The notes beneath the pieces were generated by a model that was not told the origin of the DNA, did not search any database, and saw nothing but the letters and a program-made list of their open reading frames with translations. A stretch of 64,000 nucleotides of DNA from Leptospira sp. (GTDB lineage: Bacteria > Spirochaetota > Leptospiria > Leptospirales > Leptospiraceae), in the NCBI GenBank assembly GCA_027533185.1, contig JAPZTS010000004.1, forward strand, positions 1 to 64,000. Reading direction: 5' to 3'. Shown piece by piece: positions 42,929 through 52,835 of this stretch; the first letter of the stretch is position 1, and every line of letters starts with the position of its first letter. A program made the position numbers and the translations under genes.

Positions 42929-44761
42929 TTACGTAAAATCTAAAAATTCATAAATAGATCGGATTTCACCAAATCTTTCGAAGTTTTCAAATAAACTTTG
43001 AAAGTCCTTAGATTGGCAGACCGTGCTGGAGTCCCCGATCAATATGAGTTGCGATCTAGCTCTCGTAAGAGCTACGTTCAGTCGTTTGGGACTTAACAAA
43101 AATCCAATCTCACCGGAAGAGTTGGACCTCACGAGAGATATAACAATAACATCAGCTTCTCGGCCTTGGAAGGAATCGATCGTTTGAATATCTAGAATTG
43201 GCAGATTTAATGATTTTAATCGTTCCACTTGTTCTCTGTAAGGCGATATGACCGTAATTCTTGAGTCTCCCCACTCACCCTTGGATAATTGCTGGATCAA
43301 ATCAATTTCGGTTTGGTTGAAGAGACTCGTTCCTTCGAGTCCTAGTTGTTCCTCTGTATCACTTCCTGCCGTATCTATCCAAACCAGTTTAGAATTTCTT
43401 CCAAGATAGGATTCTTTAAACTCGTTTTTTCGGTCTTTATGTGTTTGAATTTTCCCTTCGTAGAATCTTTCATTGGGGAATTTAAGAATTTCTGGCTCCA
43501 TACGGAACTGTTCATTTAAAAAAATGACACGTTCTCCACTATCGATGCCGATCGCTCTTTCCAAATAGGATATTTGGTTTTGGAAATCTGGATGCAAGTA
43601 ACTGGGAGGCAACTGTTTTGGATCTCCAAAAAAGAAAGTTCTTTCACCACTTAAAAAAGCCATATAACAAGCTGGATCGAGGCATTGTGTACTTTCATCT
43701 ACAAAAACAAAATCAAATCTTCGTCCTCTCTTAAACTCGTTGTAAAATCCAGAAAAAGTTGAAACAACCAAGTCACATGATTCTAATAACTGATTTCGAA
43801 GGTTGGATTCCGCAGTCCGAATCGTAGAGAGTAAAAACTTAGCTTCCTTTTTTTGCTCTTCTCGTTCTGCACGTTCTTCTCGTCCAAAGTTCCTCTTCCA
43901 GGATTGAATTTTCTTTTTGATATTTTTGAGATCATTTCTCCATTGGGATATTTGCTTTTGGTCCCGGTGCTTTTGTATCAGATTTTCGATGTGAAACTCT
44001 AGTATTTCATCCCGTATTTTGGTTGAGTTTCCCAGTCGAATGGGTTGAAATCCTTTTTTTATAGATAACTCTATTATATGATCACATGCAAAATTTGTCG
44101 GACAAAGTACGAGCACAGTTTTTTTATTTGTTTTCAGAAGGCTTGCAAGATGTAAAAGGAATGTGGTTTTGCCAGTTCCTGGAGGCCCAAAAATGAATCC
44201 ATAATCTGGTATATTAAAAAATCGCTCTTCTTTGGTGGAGCTTTTTTCATTGGAAATTTTGTTAGGTGGAGTCGGTTTTGTACTTAGTGAGTAACCCAAA
44301 CTCCAACTTAATTTTTTATAAGCACTAGGGTCAGGATTCTTTAATAACTGTTCGCAAATTTCCTGATACTGTTCGTATGTTGTTTCCGAAAACCATTCCG
44401 TAATATCATATCTTTCTTTTTCCCAATCCATGTCTCCACGAATCTGGACTACCAAATGATTGTTTTGGATTGAATGGATGTTTCCAAAGCAAGAAAAATT
44501 TTCAGATTCAATCAATATTGGGGATCCTGGAGCAAGCCAGCTTGGAAATGTTTTATTTTGAACCGTAGGGTGGGAAAAAGAAACTCTCCAGGTTTCGCCT
44601 TGTACAAATCTTTCGTCTTCCCAAATGCATTGCCTTAACTTAAATTTCTCTTTTTGGCTTTTGGATTTTTCGGACCTTTCATATTCTCTCTCTTTTGAGA
44701 GAATATCTATTTGATACCGAATCTCTTCTTCGAGGCTTTGAAATCTGGATATTGGAGGCAC
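42929..44761 (-). CDS. SF1B (Upf1/IGHMBP2-like) helicase
   Basis: 610 aa. Walker A GPPGTGKTT near residue 192, Walker B VFVDESTQCLDP, GDPKQLPPS (motif III), IDSFQGREADVIVISLVRS (motif V) and LNVALTRARSQLILIGD (motif VI), typical of the Upf1-like SF1B branch. The N-terminal 180 residues hold a beta-barrel-like 1B region. Probably a 5'-to-3' DNA or RNA helicase. GTG start overlapping the TPR gene stop by one base (TAGTG). Confidence 0.9.
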   Translation of the reverse strand: MPPISRFQSLEEEIRYQIDILSKEREYERSEKSKSQKEKFKLRQCIWEDERFVQGETWRVSFSHPTVQNKTFPSWLAPGSPILIESENFSCFGNIHSIQNNHLVVQIRGDMDWEKERYDITEWFSETTYEQYQEICEQLLKNPDPSAYKKLSWSLGYSLSTKPTPPNKISNEKSSTKEERFFNIPDYGFIFGPPGTGKTTFLLHLASLLKTNKKTVLVLCPTNFACDHIIELSIKKGFQPIRLGNSTKIRDEILEFHIENLIQKHRDQKQISQWRNDLKNIKKKIQSWKRNFGREERAEREEQKKEAKFLLSTIRTAESNLRNQLLESCDLVVSTFSGFYNEFKRGRRFDFVFVDESTQCLDPACYMAFLSGERTFFFGDPKQLPPSYLHPDFQNQISYLERAIGIDSGERVIFLNEQFRMEPEILKFPNERFYEGKIQTHKDRKNEFKESYLGRNSKLVWIDTAGSDTEEQLGLEGTSLFNQTEIDLIQQLSKGEWGDSRITVISPYREQVERLKSLNLPILDIQTIDSFQGREADVIVISLVRSNSSGEIGFLLSPKRLNVALTRARSQLILIGDSSTVCQSKDFQSLFENFERFGEIRSIYEFLDFT

Positions 44762-45612
44762 TATGGTTCATCCCATTCTATATTTTCTAATGTTGTAAAA
44801 AATCCATTGCGAAGTAGCGGGGCAAAATCTAAAAAATCCATGGCCTTTAAGTAGAGAGAGTCTTCTATTGAGTATGCTTGGATAAGGTTATTGGATGCCT
44901 CTTCTAATCTTCCAAGTCGGCAATGAGCTCGTGCGAGAATGATGAGAGTCTCTGGATCAATTTCTTTGCAATATTTAATATGTTTTTTAATACTTTCTAG
45001 TGCGTTTTCAGGGTCCTCTGCATCCAAAAAACAAAGTGCTAAGAGATCAAAGTATACAAATTCCTCCTCTTTGGTTAGTTTTAATGACTGTTTAAGGGAA
45101 GCTAGGGCAGAATTAAAATCTCCACGAGAAAAATACAAGGAACCAAGCTCTGCCCAAATATCTTTTTTTTCGATACCTCGTCCATGACTTAAATTTTCTT
45201 GTAAGAGTGACGATTTGAGAACTTCAATTGCTTCATCCGATCTCTCCATATCTTTCAAGAGACTTGCAAGTAGGAGGTAATTTTCTAGATAAGTTGGAAA
45301 CAACTCCAAACTTTTTTTTAAAATGGATCTCGCAGACTTAAATCGTTTTAATTTGATTAGATATCTAGAATATACTGTAATACTTAGGGGATGGTTTTCG
45401 AAATTTTGAATGATTTCTTGGAATAGATTTTCGGTTTCGCCTGGGTTACCGACGGAGTAGAGGCACCACGCCTTTTTAGCTTTAATTTTGATCAAAGACG
45501 GCTCACTCGTCGTAAATTTTTCGCTTTCTGCATAGAGGTTAAATGCTCTTGTAAATTCTTTGGATTCTTCCAACTTTTTTGCGTCTCTGATGAGGGAAAA
45601 AAATGGATTCAT
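44761..45612 (-). CDS. TPR repeat protein
   Basis: 283 aa built of tetratricopeptide repeats: repeats are visible at EFTRAFNLYAESEKF, KRFKSARSILKKSLELFP, ERSDEAIEVLKSSLL, DFNSALASLKQSLKL, DPENALESIKKHIKYC and RLEEASNNLIQAYSI. No signal peptide, so cytoplasmic. First gene of a two-gene unit with the helicase; a role as helicase partner is inferred only from this. Confidence 0.85.
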   Translation of the reverse strand: MNPFFSLIRDAKKLEESKEFTRAFNLYAESEKFTTSEPSLIKIKAKKAWCLYSVGNPGETENLFQEIIQNFENHPLSITVYSRYLIKLKRFKSARSILKKSLELFPTYLENYLLLASLLKDMERSDEAIEVLKSSLLQENLSHGRGIEKKDIWAELGSLYFSRGDFNSALASLKQSLKLTKEEEFVYFDLLALCFLDAEDPENALESIKKHIKYCKEIDPETLIILARAHCRLGRLEEASNNLIQAYSIEDSLYLKAMDFLDFAPLLRNGFFTTLENIEWDEP

Positions 45613-45691
45613 CGAAATTTTTTACTTCAGGATTCTCTAGATTTGTCGAAGGTTAGAATAGGGACAAAAGAAATAAAACGGAGGTTTTTTT

Positions 45692-45850
45692 ATGAATATT
45701 TTACCGACGATTACAAATCCAGTTCTCAATTTGCCGAAAGAAATCTTTCGAGCACAGGCTGACCTCTCCGAAAAACTGATGAAGCTTTCCGTAGAGACAG
45801 CTGTATCGCAAAGCGTAAATCCAGAACACAAACTCGACATCTACTGTTAA
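45692..45850 (+). CDS. Small protein of 52 aa
   Basis: ATG at 45692 has the ribosome site CGGAGG eight bases upstream and TAA at 45848-45850. The product begins MNILPTITNPVLNLPKEIF, has a predicted amphipathic helix (AQADLSEKLMKLSVETAV) and ends HKLDIYC. It fills the gap between the divergent TPR gene and the convergent crotonase gene exactly. Lengths and helices recall small putative-motility-type proteins, but similarity is too weak to name it. Confidence 0.65.
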   Translation: MNILPTITNPVLNLPKEIFRAQADLSEKLMKLSVETAVSQSVNPEHKLDIYC

Positions 45851-46678
45851 TCAATCGACCCGAGTTTCTGGATTGAACTTGGGTCGTTTCCTTTCCATAA
45901 ACCCTTCAATTGCTCTTCGAAATTCAAGAGTATCCAACATACTGGCATTCCAGACTGCAACATAGTCGAGACCATCATCGATCGTTTTGCCGATTCCTTG
46001 GTTTAAAATTTGTTTTACGCCGCGAATCACGACTGTCGGGTTTTCTGCTATTTCATGTGCCGTAGCAAGTCCTGCTTCCAAAAGAGAATCAAAGTCCTTT
46101 GTAAGTTTTGTCACAAGACCCATCCGCAGTGCCTCTTCGCCCGTTATATCCTTACCCGTGAGAGCGAGTTCTCTTGTGTTTCCCTGTCCAATGATATGAG
46201 GTAGTCTCTGCAAACTTCCCATATCAGCAACAATCCCAACTTTAGCTTCACGTAGTGAAAATACAGCATCTTCCGAGGCATAACGGATATCGCAAGCAGA
46301 TACTAAATCGAGTCCTCCACCAATACAATGTTTTTGAACAAGTGCAATGGAAGGTTTTTTTGAATTGTAAACCGCATTAATACCTTTTTGCATTGTGAGG
46401 ATTAGTTGCATAAGCTTTTCACGGCCTTCTCCAAACTCGCCTTGGACGACCTCCTTGAATTCGGCAAAAAACTCTTCTAGATCCAGGCCTGTAGAAAAGG
46501 ATTTTCCCTTTCCCGCTATCACAAAACAATGAATTGTCGGGTCTTCATCAATCTTTTGAATCCAATTCGGAAGGTCTCTCCAAAACGGCCAATTCATGGC
46601 ATTTCTTTTTTCAGGTCGATTTAGATACAATAACCCAACGTTTTTAATTTTTTCTAGTTCGAAAAAGGCCGATGTCAT
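45851..46678 (-). CDS. Enoyl-CoA hydratase/isomerase, ECH1-like
   Basis: Crotonase fold, 275 aa from the ATG at 46678. Oxyanion-hole motifs are [14 protein letters not shown] and [19 protein letters not shown], and the acid pair lies in [18 protein letters not shown], the arrangement of dienoyl-CoA isomerases (ECH1: Glu and Asp). So it probably shifts double bonds in beta-oxidation of unsaturated acyl-CoA. ATG 46678 is preferred because it overlaps the lgt stop as ATGA; the frame is open 24 bp further upstream. Confidence 0.85.
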   Translation of the reverse strand: MTSAFFELEKIKNVGLLYLNRPEKRNAMNWPFWRDLPNWIQKIDEDPTIHCFVIAGKGKSFSTGLDLEEFFAEFKEVVQGEFGEGREKLMQLILTMQKGINAVYNSKKPSIALVQKHCIGGGLDLVSACDIRYASEDAVFSLREAKVGIVADMGSLQRLPHIIGQGNTRELALTGKDITGEEALRMGLVTKLTKDFDSLLEAGLATAHEIAENPTVVIRGVKQILNQGIGKTIDDGLDYVAVWNASMLDTLEFRRAIEGFMERKRPKFNPETRVD

Positions 46679-47601
46679 GTTTGCACTTCCTCTCTTTGCC
46701 AAAGCTTTTTTGTGACTACTAAATAGATTCCAAATAAAATAAGTGCGATGGAAATATACTGTGACTGAGAAAAACCATGCCAGTAATATCCTGTGAGAAA
46801 GGTTGGGTTCCCGTTTGCATCAGGGATATTCACGAGAGTAGGTGGATCTATAAATGGGATCACAGCTTTGTTGACTCGAAGGAATTCGATAGCTAGTCTT
46901 GCTGTTCCATGTAGTATCAAAAACTGCGCACCTATACTCCATTTTTTGAAATTTTGGAATCTCGCCCAAAATTGAAAGTATGCAAAGTAACCAAATGCCA
47001 TTATAGATTCCATAACTGGTGTATTCCATACGGGGACCCCAGATGGATGTGCGCCATGGAACTCAAAAACAAAAAAAGGAACCTGGGCGTCGGTTGCAAA
47101 ACCATAACATCCATCTCCGCTCACAAAACAGCCGAGTCTTCCGATTGCGTATCCGATGCTAAGTGCGGGTATCACAGCGTCGTAATGAGCACCTATATCC
47201 AATTTGTTTTGTTTGAAGTAAATGGTTATAAACAACCAACCGAAGAGGAGTCCTCCAAAAAAGACAAGTCCGCCACCACTAAAAAGGGAAGACCAAAGAC
47301 CTGGATGGCCTGGAAATCCGTTCCAATGGGTTAGGGGATAAAGATACTTTCCTTCGTAGCCTGGAATATCGATAAAGATCTGGTCCCAAATTTCAAAAAT
47401 AAAAAATACTTTGGCACCGATGAGAGTGCCCAAAATTCCCAAAAAGATCAGCCAATCGGAGTGGTTCGGGTCAAGTTTTCGCCTCTCCATTTCTTTCGGG
47501 AGTAGGTAGGAACCTACAAGAAATGCTAACATCATAAGCAAACTAAATGTGGAAAGTCCCTCCCAGCCAAAGGGATTCGGAATTGGAATTCTATCTAACA
47601 T
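46675..47601 (-). CDS. lgt: Prolipoprotein diacylglyceryl transferase
   Basis: Transfers diacylglycerol from phosphatidylglycerol to the lipobox Cys of prolipoproteins. 308 aa with about seven membrane helices; [13 protein letters not shown], then [18 protein letters not shown], the Lgt signature in its Cys-containing variant (the E. coli form is GRIGNFINGE), then [11 protein letters not shown] long insertion follows helix five. Many lipoproteins are predicted in this window, so the enzyme has obvious clients. Cotranscribed with the crotonase gene (ATGA). Confidence 0.88.
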   Translation of the reverse strand: MLDRIPIPNPFGWEGLSTFSLLMMLAFLVGSYLLPKEMERRKLDPNHSDWLIFLGILGTLIGAKVFFIFEIWDQIFIDIPGYEGKYLYPLTHWNGFPGHPGLWSSLFSGGGLVFFGGLLFGWLFITIYFKQNKLDIGAHYDAVIPALSIGYAIGRLGCFVSGDGCYGFATDAQVPFFVFEFHGAHPSGVPVWNTPVMESIMAFGYFAYFQFWARFQNFKKWSIGAQFLILHGTARLAIEFLRVNKAVIPFIDPPTLVNIPDANGNPTFLTGYYWHGFSQSQYISIALILFGIYLVVTKKLWQREEVQT

Positions 47602-47677
47602 AGAGGAAACTATAGAATCCGAAGCTCTTGAGGAAAGGAGATTTTTAAGAGTGTTTGAACTTTCGCAATTAATTCTC

Positions 47678-47707
47678 TTGACAATAAATGATTTAATATT
47701 GAATTAT
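47678..47707 (+). promoter_or_regulatory. Candidate promoter of the doxX-like gene
   Basis: A perfect -35 TTGACA at 47678-47683, then 18 bp, then AATTAT (47702-47707), four of six bases matching the -10 consensus. Followed by an AAGGAG ribosome site before ATG 47735. The -10 is weak. Confidence 0.4.
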
Positions 47708-47734
47708 CCTATATCAATCTAAGGAGATTTATTT

Positions 47735-48181
47735 ATGTTTGATTTTTTGTTTTCGACATCTGGGGACATTATCCCTCTCATCCTTCGTATTACGGCTTTT
47801 GTTGTAATCTTTCCGCATGGGGCTCAAAAACTATTCGGATGGTTTGGTGGGTATGGATTTAAGGGAACCTATGGGTTTTTTACGGGGCAAATGAAATTCC
47901 CAGGAATTTTAGCTGTTCTTATCATCCTCGGAGAATCGGTTGGCTCCGTACTGATTCTTGTTGGATTTTTAACAAAATTTGCAGCTCTTTCGATTGGAAT
48001 TATCATGTTAGGTGCTGCAGTTCTCGCACATAGGCAGAATGGATTTTTTATCAACTGGAATGGAAACCAAAAAGGAGAAGGGTACGAGTTCCATATCTTA
48101 GCGATGGGACTTTTCTTAGCTCTTGTTGTTGGCGGAGCAGGAGAATTCTCTGTAGATTTTAATTTGATTGGGAAATTTTAA
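47735..48181 (+). CDS. DoxX-family membrane protein
   Basis: 148 aa, four hydrophobic helices; ILRITAFVVIFPHGAQKLFGWFGGYGF and MKFPGILAVLIILGESVGSVLILVGF match the DoxX/SURF4 family. These are inner-membrane proteins linked in various bacteria to redox or thiosulfate metabolism; the function of this one is not known. AAGGAG ribosome site seven bases before ATG. Convergent with the M23 peptidase gene, 4-bp overlap. Confidence 0.88.
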   Translation: MFDFLFSTSGDIIPLILRITAFVVIFPHGAQKLFGWFGGYGFKGTYGFFTGQMKFPGILAVLIILGESVGSVLILVGFLTKFAALSIGIIMLGAAVLAHRQNGFFINWNGNQKGEGYEFHILAMGLFLALVVGGAGEFSVDFNLIGKF

Positions 48182-49197
48182 TCTAGATTGATATATTCTT
48201 CTGGGTCAAGAGGAGCATCCAGTCCAATCCGAACTTCATAATGGACATGGGCTCCTGTTGCCTTTCCCGTTTGCCCGACTAAGGCGATTTTATCGCCTCG
48301 TTTGACCTGGTCACCTGGATTTACTAAGATTTGGGAGCAGTGTCCATAGAGAGTGTAAAAACCGTTTTCATGGTTGATTCGCACAGATTTTCCAAGACCA
48401 CCAACAGCAGTATCCACTGCGATGACACCAGGCCCCGTGGCATAGATAGGTGTTCCTTCTCCTGCGGCAAAGTCGATTCCTGAGTGGTATTCCCCGACAG
48501 GTAAAATGCCAAATGGGTCGCTACGGTATCCAAACGTAGAAGTTACAACCCCGACACCTGGTTTGAGTGGTCTGCCCCTGGGCATAGAATAAAAAATACT
48601 CTCTCTCATCGATAGATAGTCAATCGCGTTCTGAAAGCTTGGTACTAAATTCCCGAGCTTAACACCAAACTCAGTGTAGGTGGTCACCACTTGTTGGTAG
48701 AGACGTAGGTTGCTATCTTGTTCTTGTGGGTCACGTAAGAACTCTTCTTTCAGTAAGTAGTCTTGCGTGATCATTTCTTTTTCTGGCACTTCGTCCCATG
48801 CAAGTAGGTTCAGAGCTTCGGCTTTTGATTCCAGGTCCTCCACAGATTCCTTTAGGTCCAAAGATAAGAGGTCGTAAAAGAGGAATGAGACTAACTGGGT
48901 TTCTGTTTTTCGTTCCAAATTTCGATCTCGTTCAAAAAAGAAGGAAAAATAGAGCAAAAAAGAGAGAGAAAGTAGGACTAAGGCAAGGGAAATCCCAAAG
49001 AGAAAAAGGAGCATACCAAAAGAAAGTTCAATTTGGAAGGCAGGTTTTTCGTTATTTGGAATTAGGACAAAACTCACCTTTTCCTTGGTGCGTGCCTTCC
49101 ATTTCCCATATCTTTTTTTCCATCGCAAATAGGCGATCTGAAGCCTTTCAAAGGCTGTTGTGACGTAAGTTTCTGCCAAGCTCTTGTATTCTGCCAA
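48178..49197 (-). CDS. Membrane-anchored M23 (LytM) endopeptidase
   Basis: 339 aa: cytoplasmic basic N-terminus, one membrane helix ([20 protein letters not shown]), a charged, partly coiled segment, and the LytM domain. Zinc ligands complete: [12 protein letters not shown] (His, Asp) and HVHYEVRI (HxH), with [19 protein letters not shown] between, so it should be active, unlike EnvC/NlpD-type activators. Cuts peptide cross-bridges in peptidoglycan. It overlaps the convergent doxX-like gene by 4 bp. Confidence 0.9.
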   Translation of the reverse strand: MAEYKSLAETYVTTAFERLQIAYLRWKKRYGKWKARTKEKVSFVLIPNNEKPAFQIELSFGMLLFLFGISLALVLLSLSFLLYFSFFFERDRNLERKTETQLVSFLFYDLLSLDLKESVEDLESKAEALNLLAWDEVPEKEMITQDYLLKEEFLRDPQEQDSNLRLYQQVVTTYTEFGVKLGNLVPSFQNAIDYLSMRESIFYSMPRGRPLKPGVGVVTSTFGYRSDPFGILPVGEYHSGIDFAAGEGTPIYATGPGVIAVDTAVGGLGKSVRINHENGFYTLYGHCSQILVNPGDQVKRGDKIALVGQTGKATGAHVHYEVRIGLDAPLDPEEYINLD

Positions 49198-49245
49198 TTT
49201 TTACTTGCCCATGCCTTTTTTCACGGGAAAGTGGATGAATCCTAT

Positions 49246-50850
49246 ATGTTTAAATTTCTCACTTCTCTTTTCAGAAAGAAAGCTGACTCTGTCGATTCCT
49301 TTTTGATGTATCCCGAGGGAAAGAGATACTATCGAGAATCCCATTCCATCCGACGAGCCAATATTGACGAAGATGCCATCAAAATCATCAACCGTCTGAA
49401 CAAGTTTCGCTATAAGGCTTATCTAGTGGGTGGTGGGGTTCGTGATCTGCTCATGGGCAAACGCCCAAAAGATTTTGATATTGTGACAAGTGCGACTCCC
49501 AACCAAATCAAAAGGGTCTTCAATAACTGCCGAATCATCGGAAAACGATTTAAAATTGTCCATATCATTTTTAAAGGAAAAATCATTGAAGTTTCTACCT
49601 TTCGTTCTTTACCAGAACACCGGTTGGAAAGACACAAAGCAGACAACGATTATCTGATCAAACGAGACAACTCCTTCGGTACAGCAAAGGAAGACGCGGC
49701 ACGTCGTGACTTCACCATTAATTCCTTGTTTTACGATCCTAAGAATGACTCCATTTTGGACTATGTTGGCGGATTTGAAGACATACAAAAGAAAATCGTT
49801 CGTGTGATCGGTGATCCTGATATTAGTTTTAAGGAAGATCCAGTTCGTATGTTACGCGCTGTTAAGTTTGCAGTGCTTCTCGGATTGGATATCGAAAAGA
49901 AGACAAAACTAGCGATCAAAAAGAACCGACTTGAGATGGAAAAATCCTCCACGGCTCGCCTTTTAGAAGAATACAACAAGATGTTTCGAACATGGAAGAC
50001 ATCTATCATCTTTCAAGGATTAGCAGAAAATCACCTTCTCGAAGTTCTCTACAAGGAACCAGTTGACAAATTAAAGAAGAATGACCCCGAATGGAGAGAG
50101 CATTTTTTAGAGACTCCGCTTGGCAAACGTTTGGCGATCACAGATAAGCTCTTATCTGCAAGAGAAGAGATGACTCCGGCGATATTTTATTCCCTAATTT
50201 TTTACGATTTGGTTCGTGAATTTTTTGAAGAAGACAAGGGACATGTCGCACATAATATCAAGGAGGCCCTGCAACCTGTTTTTGAGAGAATGGGAATCCC
50301 AAAACGCGAGCAGGACAATCTGATAAAGATTTTTATCAGTCAGCCAAGATTTCAGGTTACGGATGATGAAAAGGAAAGACAAAATTCTTTCTTTAAAAAG
50401 AAAGATTATTTTTACGATGCCTTTATGGTTTATAAGATTGTTGCGATTTCCGAAAACAATGAACCTGCTGTGCAATCTGCTTTCTTTTGGGAAATTTCTC
50501 TAAGACAAAGACCAAAACCAGATGCGCATCAGTTCGGCCAACAAAACCGCAAAAAAGAAGGAAATCGAAAACGACCTCCTAGAAAAAAACATAGAAGACC
50601 AGGAGGTCCGAACCAAGACCAAAACGTTTCCAATGAAGAGGGAGAAAACAGCGGAGAGTCGGCAGAAAGAGAAGCCTCTGCAAATGAGCGTTTGCAGAGA
50701 GAAGAAAGATCCGCACGTCCACCTCGTGAGGATCGCTCTGACCGGAACAATAGGCGAGGAAACAGGGATCGAGACAACGGAAATCGGGGTCCAAGGCCAC
50801 CTAGGGAGCCGAGAGAACCTCGCGAAACGGATACGAACAAGGAAGAATGA
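49246..50850 (+). CDS. pcnB: Poly(A) polymerase / CCA-adding-type nucleotidyltransferase with Arg-rich tail
   Basis: Class II nucleotidyltransferase: the catalytic [19 protein letters not shown] (DxD) near residue 65, [30 protein letters not shown] and an HD-less helical RNA-binding C region as in PcnB. The last 105 residues are a disordered RNA-binding-like tail ([10 protein letters not shown], then [18 protein letters not shown]). 534 aa from ATG 49246; a GTG at 49231 is an alternative start. Since tRNA-fMet here lacks an encoded CCA, this or a paralogue must have CCA-adding activity; the two activities cannot be told apart by eye. Confidence 0.88.
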   Translation: MFKFLTSLFRKKADSVDSFLMYPEGKRYYRESHSIRRANIDEDAIKIINRLNKFRYKAYLVGGGVRDLLMGKRPKDFDIVTSATPNQIKRVFNNCRIIGKRFKIVHIIFKGKIIEVSTFRSLPEHRLERHKADNDYLIKRDNSFGTAKEDAARRDFTINSLFYDPKNDSILDYVGGFEDIQKKIVRVIGDPDISFKEDPVRMLRAVKFAVLLGLDIEKKTKLAIKKNRLEMEKSSTARLLEEYNKMFRTWKTSIIFQGLAENHLLEVLYKEPVDKLKKNDPEWREHFLETPLGKRLAITDKLLSAREEMTPAIFYSLIFYDLVREFFEEDKGHVAHNIKEALQPVFERMGIPKREQDNLIKIFISQPRFQVTDDEKERQNSFFKKKDYFYDAFMVYKIVAISENNEPAVQSAFFWEISLRQRPKPDAHQFGQQNRKKEGNRKRPPRKKHRRPGGPNQDQNVSNEEGENSGESAEREASANERLQREERSARPPREDRSDRNNRRGNRDRDNGNRGPRPPREPREPRETDTNKEE

Positions 50851-50896
50851 ACGAAATGCAGGCAAATACAAACCAGTGTTTGTCTGCGAATTAGAC

Positions 50897-51811
50897 TCAA
50901 AAGTGCGAAAAGCCGAGCCCATGTGGTTTGAAGATTTTCCCATCTAACGTATACTCAACTCGACTTTTTATTTTTTTATTTCCTTTTGCTTTTATGAACT
51001 TTCCGATGGGGGTTATTTTTGCTGGTCCAATCTGAGATGGAAGAATGTCTTTTGTAAGGAGGAGAAGTTCTAATTCTTCACCAGACCTAAGGATTCCATC
51101 CCAGCCCAAGTGCTTTTTTGCGAATACGGAATGGGGAACTTTCTCAACTTGTATTTCCAAATGACCAGAGGAGGCTTTTGCCAATTTTTCTGTATCTTGG
51201 AGTATGCCATCCGTAAGATCCATACATGCATGAATTTTGAATTTTTGTAGTAAGGGTACGAGGCTAAGACGGGATTTGGGTGTTAGGTGTTTTTGAATTG
51301 CTTTGTCCCAGATTTTCCCTTTTTTTTTATTTTGGAGGGCTGTAAGTCCCAGTTCCGAGTCTCCAATTTCACCTGTGAGATACAAGTTGTCCCCGTCCTC
51401 ACCACCTGTGCGAAACCATGGATTTTTTGTGTTTCCGAAGACCGTTAGAGTCAGATGCGTGTTTTTGGAGTAAAATGTATCCCCGCCTACTAGCTTAATT
51501 TCATAGAATTTCAGTCTTTTTTGCAGGGTTTTGCTAAATTCATTTACCCAGGCTTTGCGTTTGGAGTGGTCGGATAACCCTAAGTTTAAAAAACAAATAT
51601 TGGGGATTCCACCCGATGCGGCTATATCGGAAACATTGACTTCGATTAACTTTTCAGCGAGTATCCTAGGACTCGACCATGTATGCAAAAAATGGGTTCC
51701 CTCTACTAGGGAATCTGTGGTGACCAAGGTATTGGGTGGGATAAAATGGCAATCATCCTCAGGAGGACCTTCTAATCCAAAGAGGGCTTGTAGGATTTCA
51801 GATTCTTTCAA
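50897..51811 (-). CDS. thiL: Thiamine-monophosphate kinase
   Basis: Makes thiamine diphosphate from the monophosphate with ATP. VTTDSLVEGTHFLHTWSSP, then KLIEVNVSDIAASGGIP, the glycine-rich GEIGDSELGLTAL and CMDLTDGILQD (Asp motif) match ThiL. The N-terminal PPEDDCHF departs from the more usual GDDAA metal motif, though Asp is kept. 304 aa. TTG start with AGGAA upstream. Confidence 0.87.
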   Translation of the reverse strand: MKESEILQALFGLEGPPEDDCHFIPPNTLVTTDSLVEGTHFLHTWSSPRILAEKLIEVNVSDIAASGGIPNICFLNLGLSDHSKRKAWVNEFSKTLQKRLKFYEIKLVGGDTFYSKNTHLTLTVFGNTKNPWFRTGGEDGDNLYLTGEIGDSELGLTALQNKKKGKIWDKAIQKHLTPKSRLSLVPLLQKFKIHACMDLTDGILQDTEKLAKASSGHLEIQVEKVPHSVFAKKHLGWDGILRSGEELELLLLTKDILPSQIGPAKITPIGKFIKAKGNKKIKSRVEYTLDGKIFKPHGLGFSHF

Positions 51812-51888
51812 CGGTAATTCCTAATAAATTTGTTTGACCGTGCTTGAAAACCTAAAATCCTGACAGAAAAGAGGAAAATCTCGTACTT

Positions 51889-52341
51889 ATGGAACTATTG
51901 TCTAAAGCCCACAAGACTCCTTCTTTGAAAAAAGAAGAAATAAAAAAACAGTGGTACGTTGTGGACGCAAGTGGCAAAACGCTAGGTCGTCTTGCGAGCC
52001 AAGTTGCATCACGGCTTCGTGGAAAACACAAAGCAAACTTCACGCCAAACCAGGATTGTGGTGACAATATCATTATCGTCAATGCATCTAAAGTGGAAGT
52101 AACTGGTCGCAAACGCGAACAAAAAATCTATTACCACCACTCACGATATCCAGGTGGTATGACAGCAATTGCATTTCACAAACTCATCCAAGAAAATCCT
52201 GAAAGAATTCTAATGGAAGCAGTGAAAGGGATGTTGCCTAAATCTAAATTAGGTGACCAGATGCTTCGGAACTGCCGCGTATTTGCTGGCAGTGAACACG
52301 ACTTAGTGGCTCAAAAACCACTTAAATTGGAGATTCAATAA
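51889..52341 (+). CDS. rplM: 50S ribosomal protein L13
   Basis: Matches L13 along its full length: [48 protein letters not shown] and [17 protein letters not shown]. 150 aa, slightly longer at the N-terminus than E. coli L13. It is followed 2 bp later by rpsI, the usual order. Cytoplasmic, ribosome. Confidence 0.98.
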   Translation: MELLSKAHKTPSLKKEEIKKQWYVVDASGKTLGRLASQVASRLRGKHKANFTPNQDCGDNIIIVNASKVEVTGRKREQKIYYHHSRYPGGMTAIAFHKLIQENPERILMEAVKGMLPKSKLGDQMLRNCRVFAGSEHDLVAQKPLKLEIQ

Positions 52342-52343
52342 TT

Positions 52344-52739
52344 ATGGCGCAGAAAGCAACTTGGGCAGTGGGTCGTCGAAAGACTTCTGTAGCTCGTGCA
52401 AAGATTTCTTCTGGTTCTGGAAAAATTACAGTAAACCAGAAAGATGTATCAGAATATATAAAAAATGGTGAGCACCTAGTCAAACGTGCTCTAGAGCCCC
52501 TTTATCTTTTAGAATCTCGAGATAAATATGATATTCTGCTCAATGTCACGGGTGGTGGAGTTATAGGACAAGTGGGAGCTATCAGACATGCTGTTGCTCG
52601 TGCCCTTGTTGCCTTCAATGAGTCCTTAAAGCCTGCTCTTAAAAAAGAGGGTTTTCTCACTCGGGACAACCGAATGGTGGAAAGAAAGAAATACGGTCTT
52701 CACAAAGCAAGACGGGGAACTCAGTTCTCAAAACGTTAA
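52344..52739 (+). CDS. rpsI: 30S ribosomal protein S9
   Basis: 131 aa, full-length S9: [24 protein letters not shown] and the C-terminal basic tail [17 protein letters not shown] that reaches the P-site tRNA. Operon partner of rplM. A strong terminator lies just downstream. Confidence 0.98.
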   Translation: MAQKATWAVGRRKTSVARAKISSGSGKITVNQKDVSEYIKNGEHLVKRALEPLYLLESRDKYDILLNVTGGGVIGQVGAIRHAVARALVAFNESLKPALKKEGFLTRDNRMVERKKYGLHKARRGTQFSKR

Positions 52740-52765
52740 TTCCACATTTCCTCTTTTGGTTTAAG

Positions 52766-52794
52766 AAAGGCCTCCCTTGGGAGGCTTTTTTTTT
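52766..52794 (+). terminator. Terminator of the rplM-rpsI operon
   Basis: GCCTCC (52770-52775) pairs with GGAGGC (52780-52785) around a 4-base CTTG loop, with a G-T and A-T pairs extending the stem into the T-run (52786-52794, nine T). Confidence 0.9.
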
Positions 52795-52835
52795 GCTACC
52801 AAAGAAAGGGTAGATTTCAAATTCTTAAAGTTTCA

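Noticed and set aside
50500..50947. Long open frames on both strands across the Arg-rich tail of pcnB
   Set aside because: Composition artefact of the Arg/Glu repeats; the plus-strand pcnB frame continues directly from the catalytic domain.
51834..51858. Promoter TTGACC / TAAAAT before rplM
   Set aside because: Spacing between the two hexamers is only 13 bp, too short for a standard promoter.
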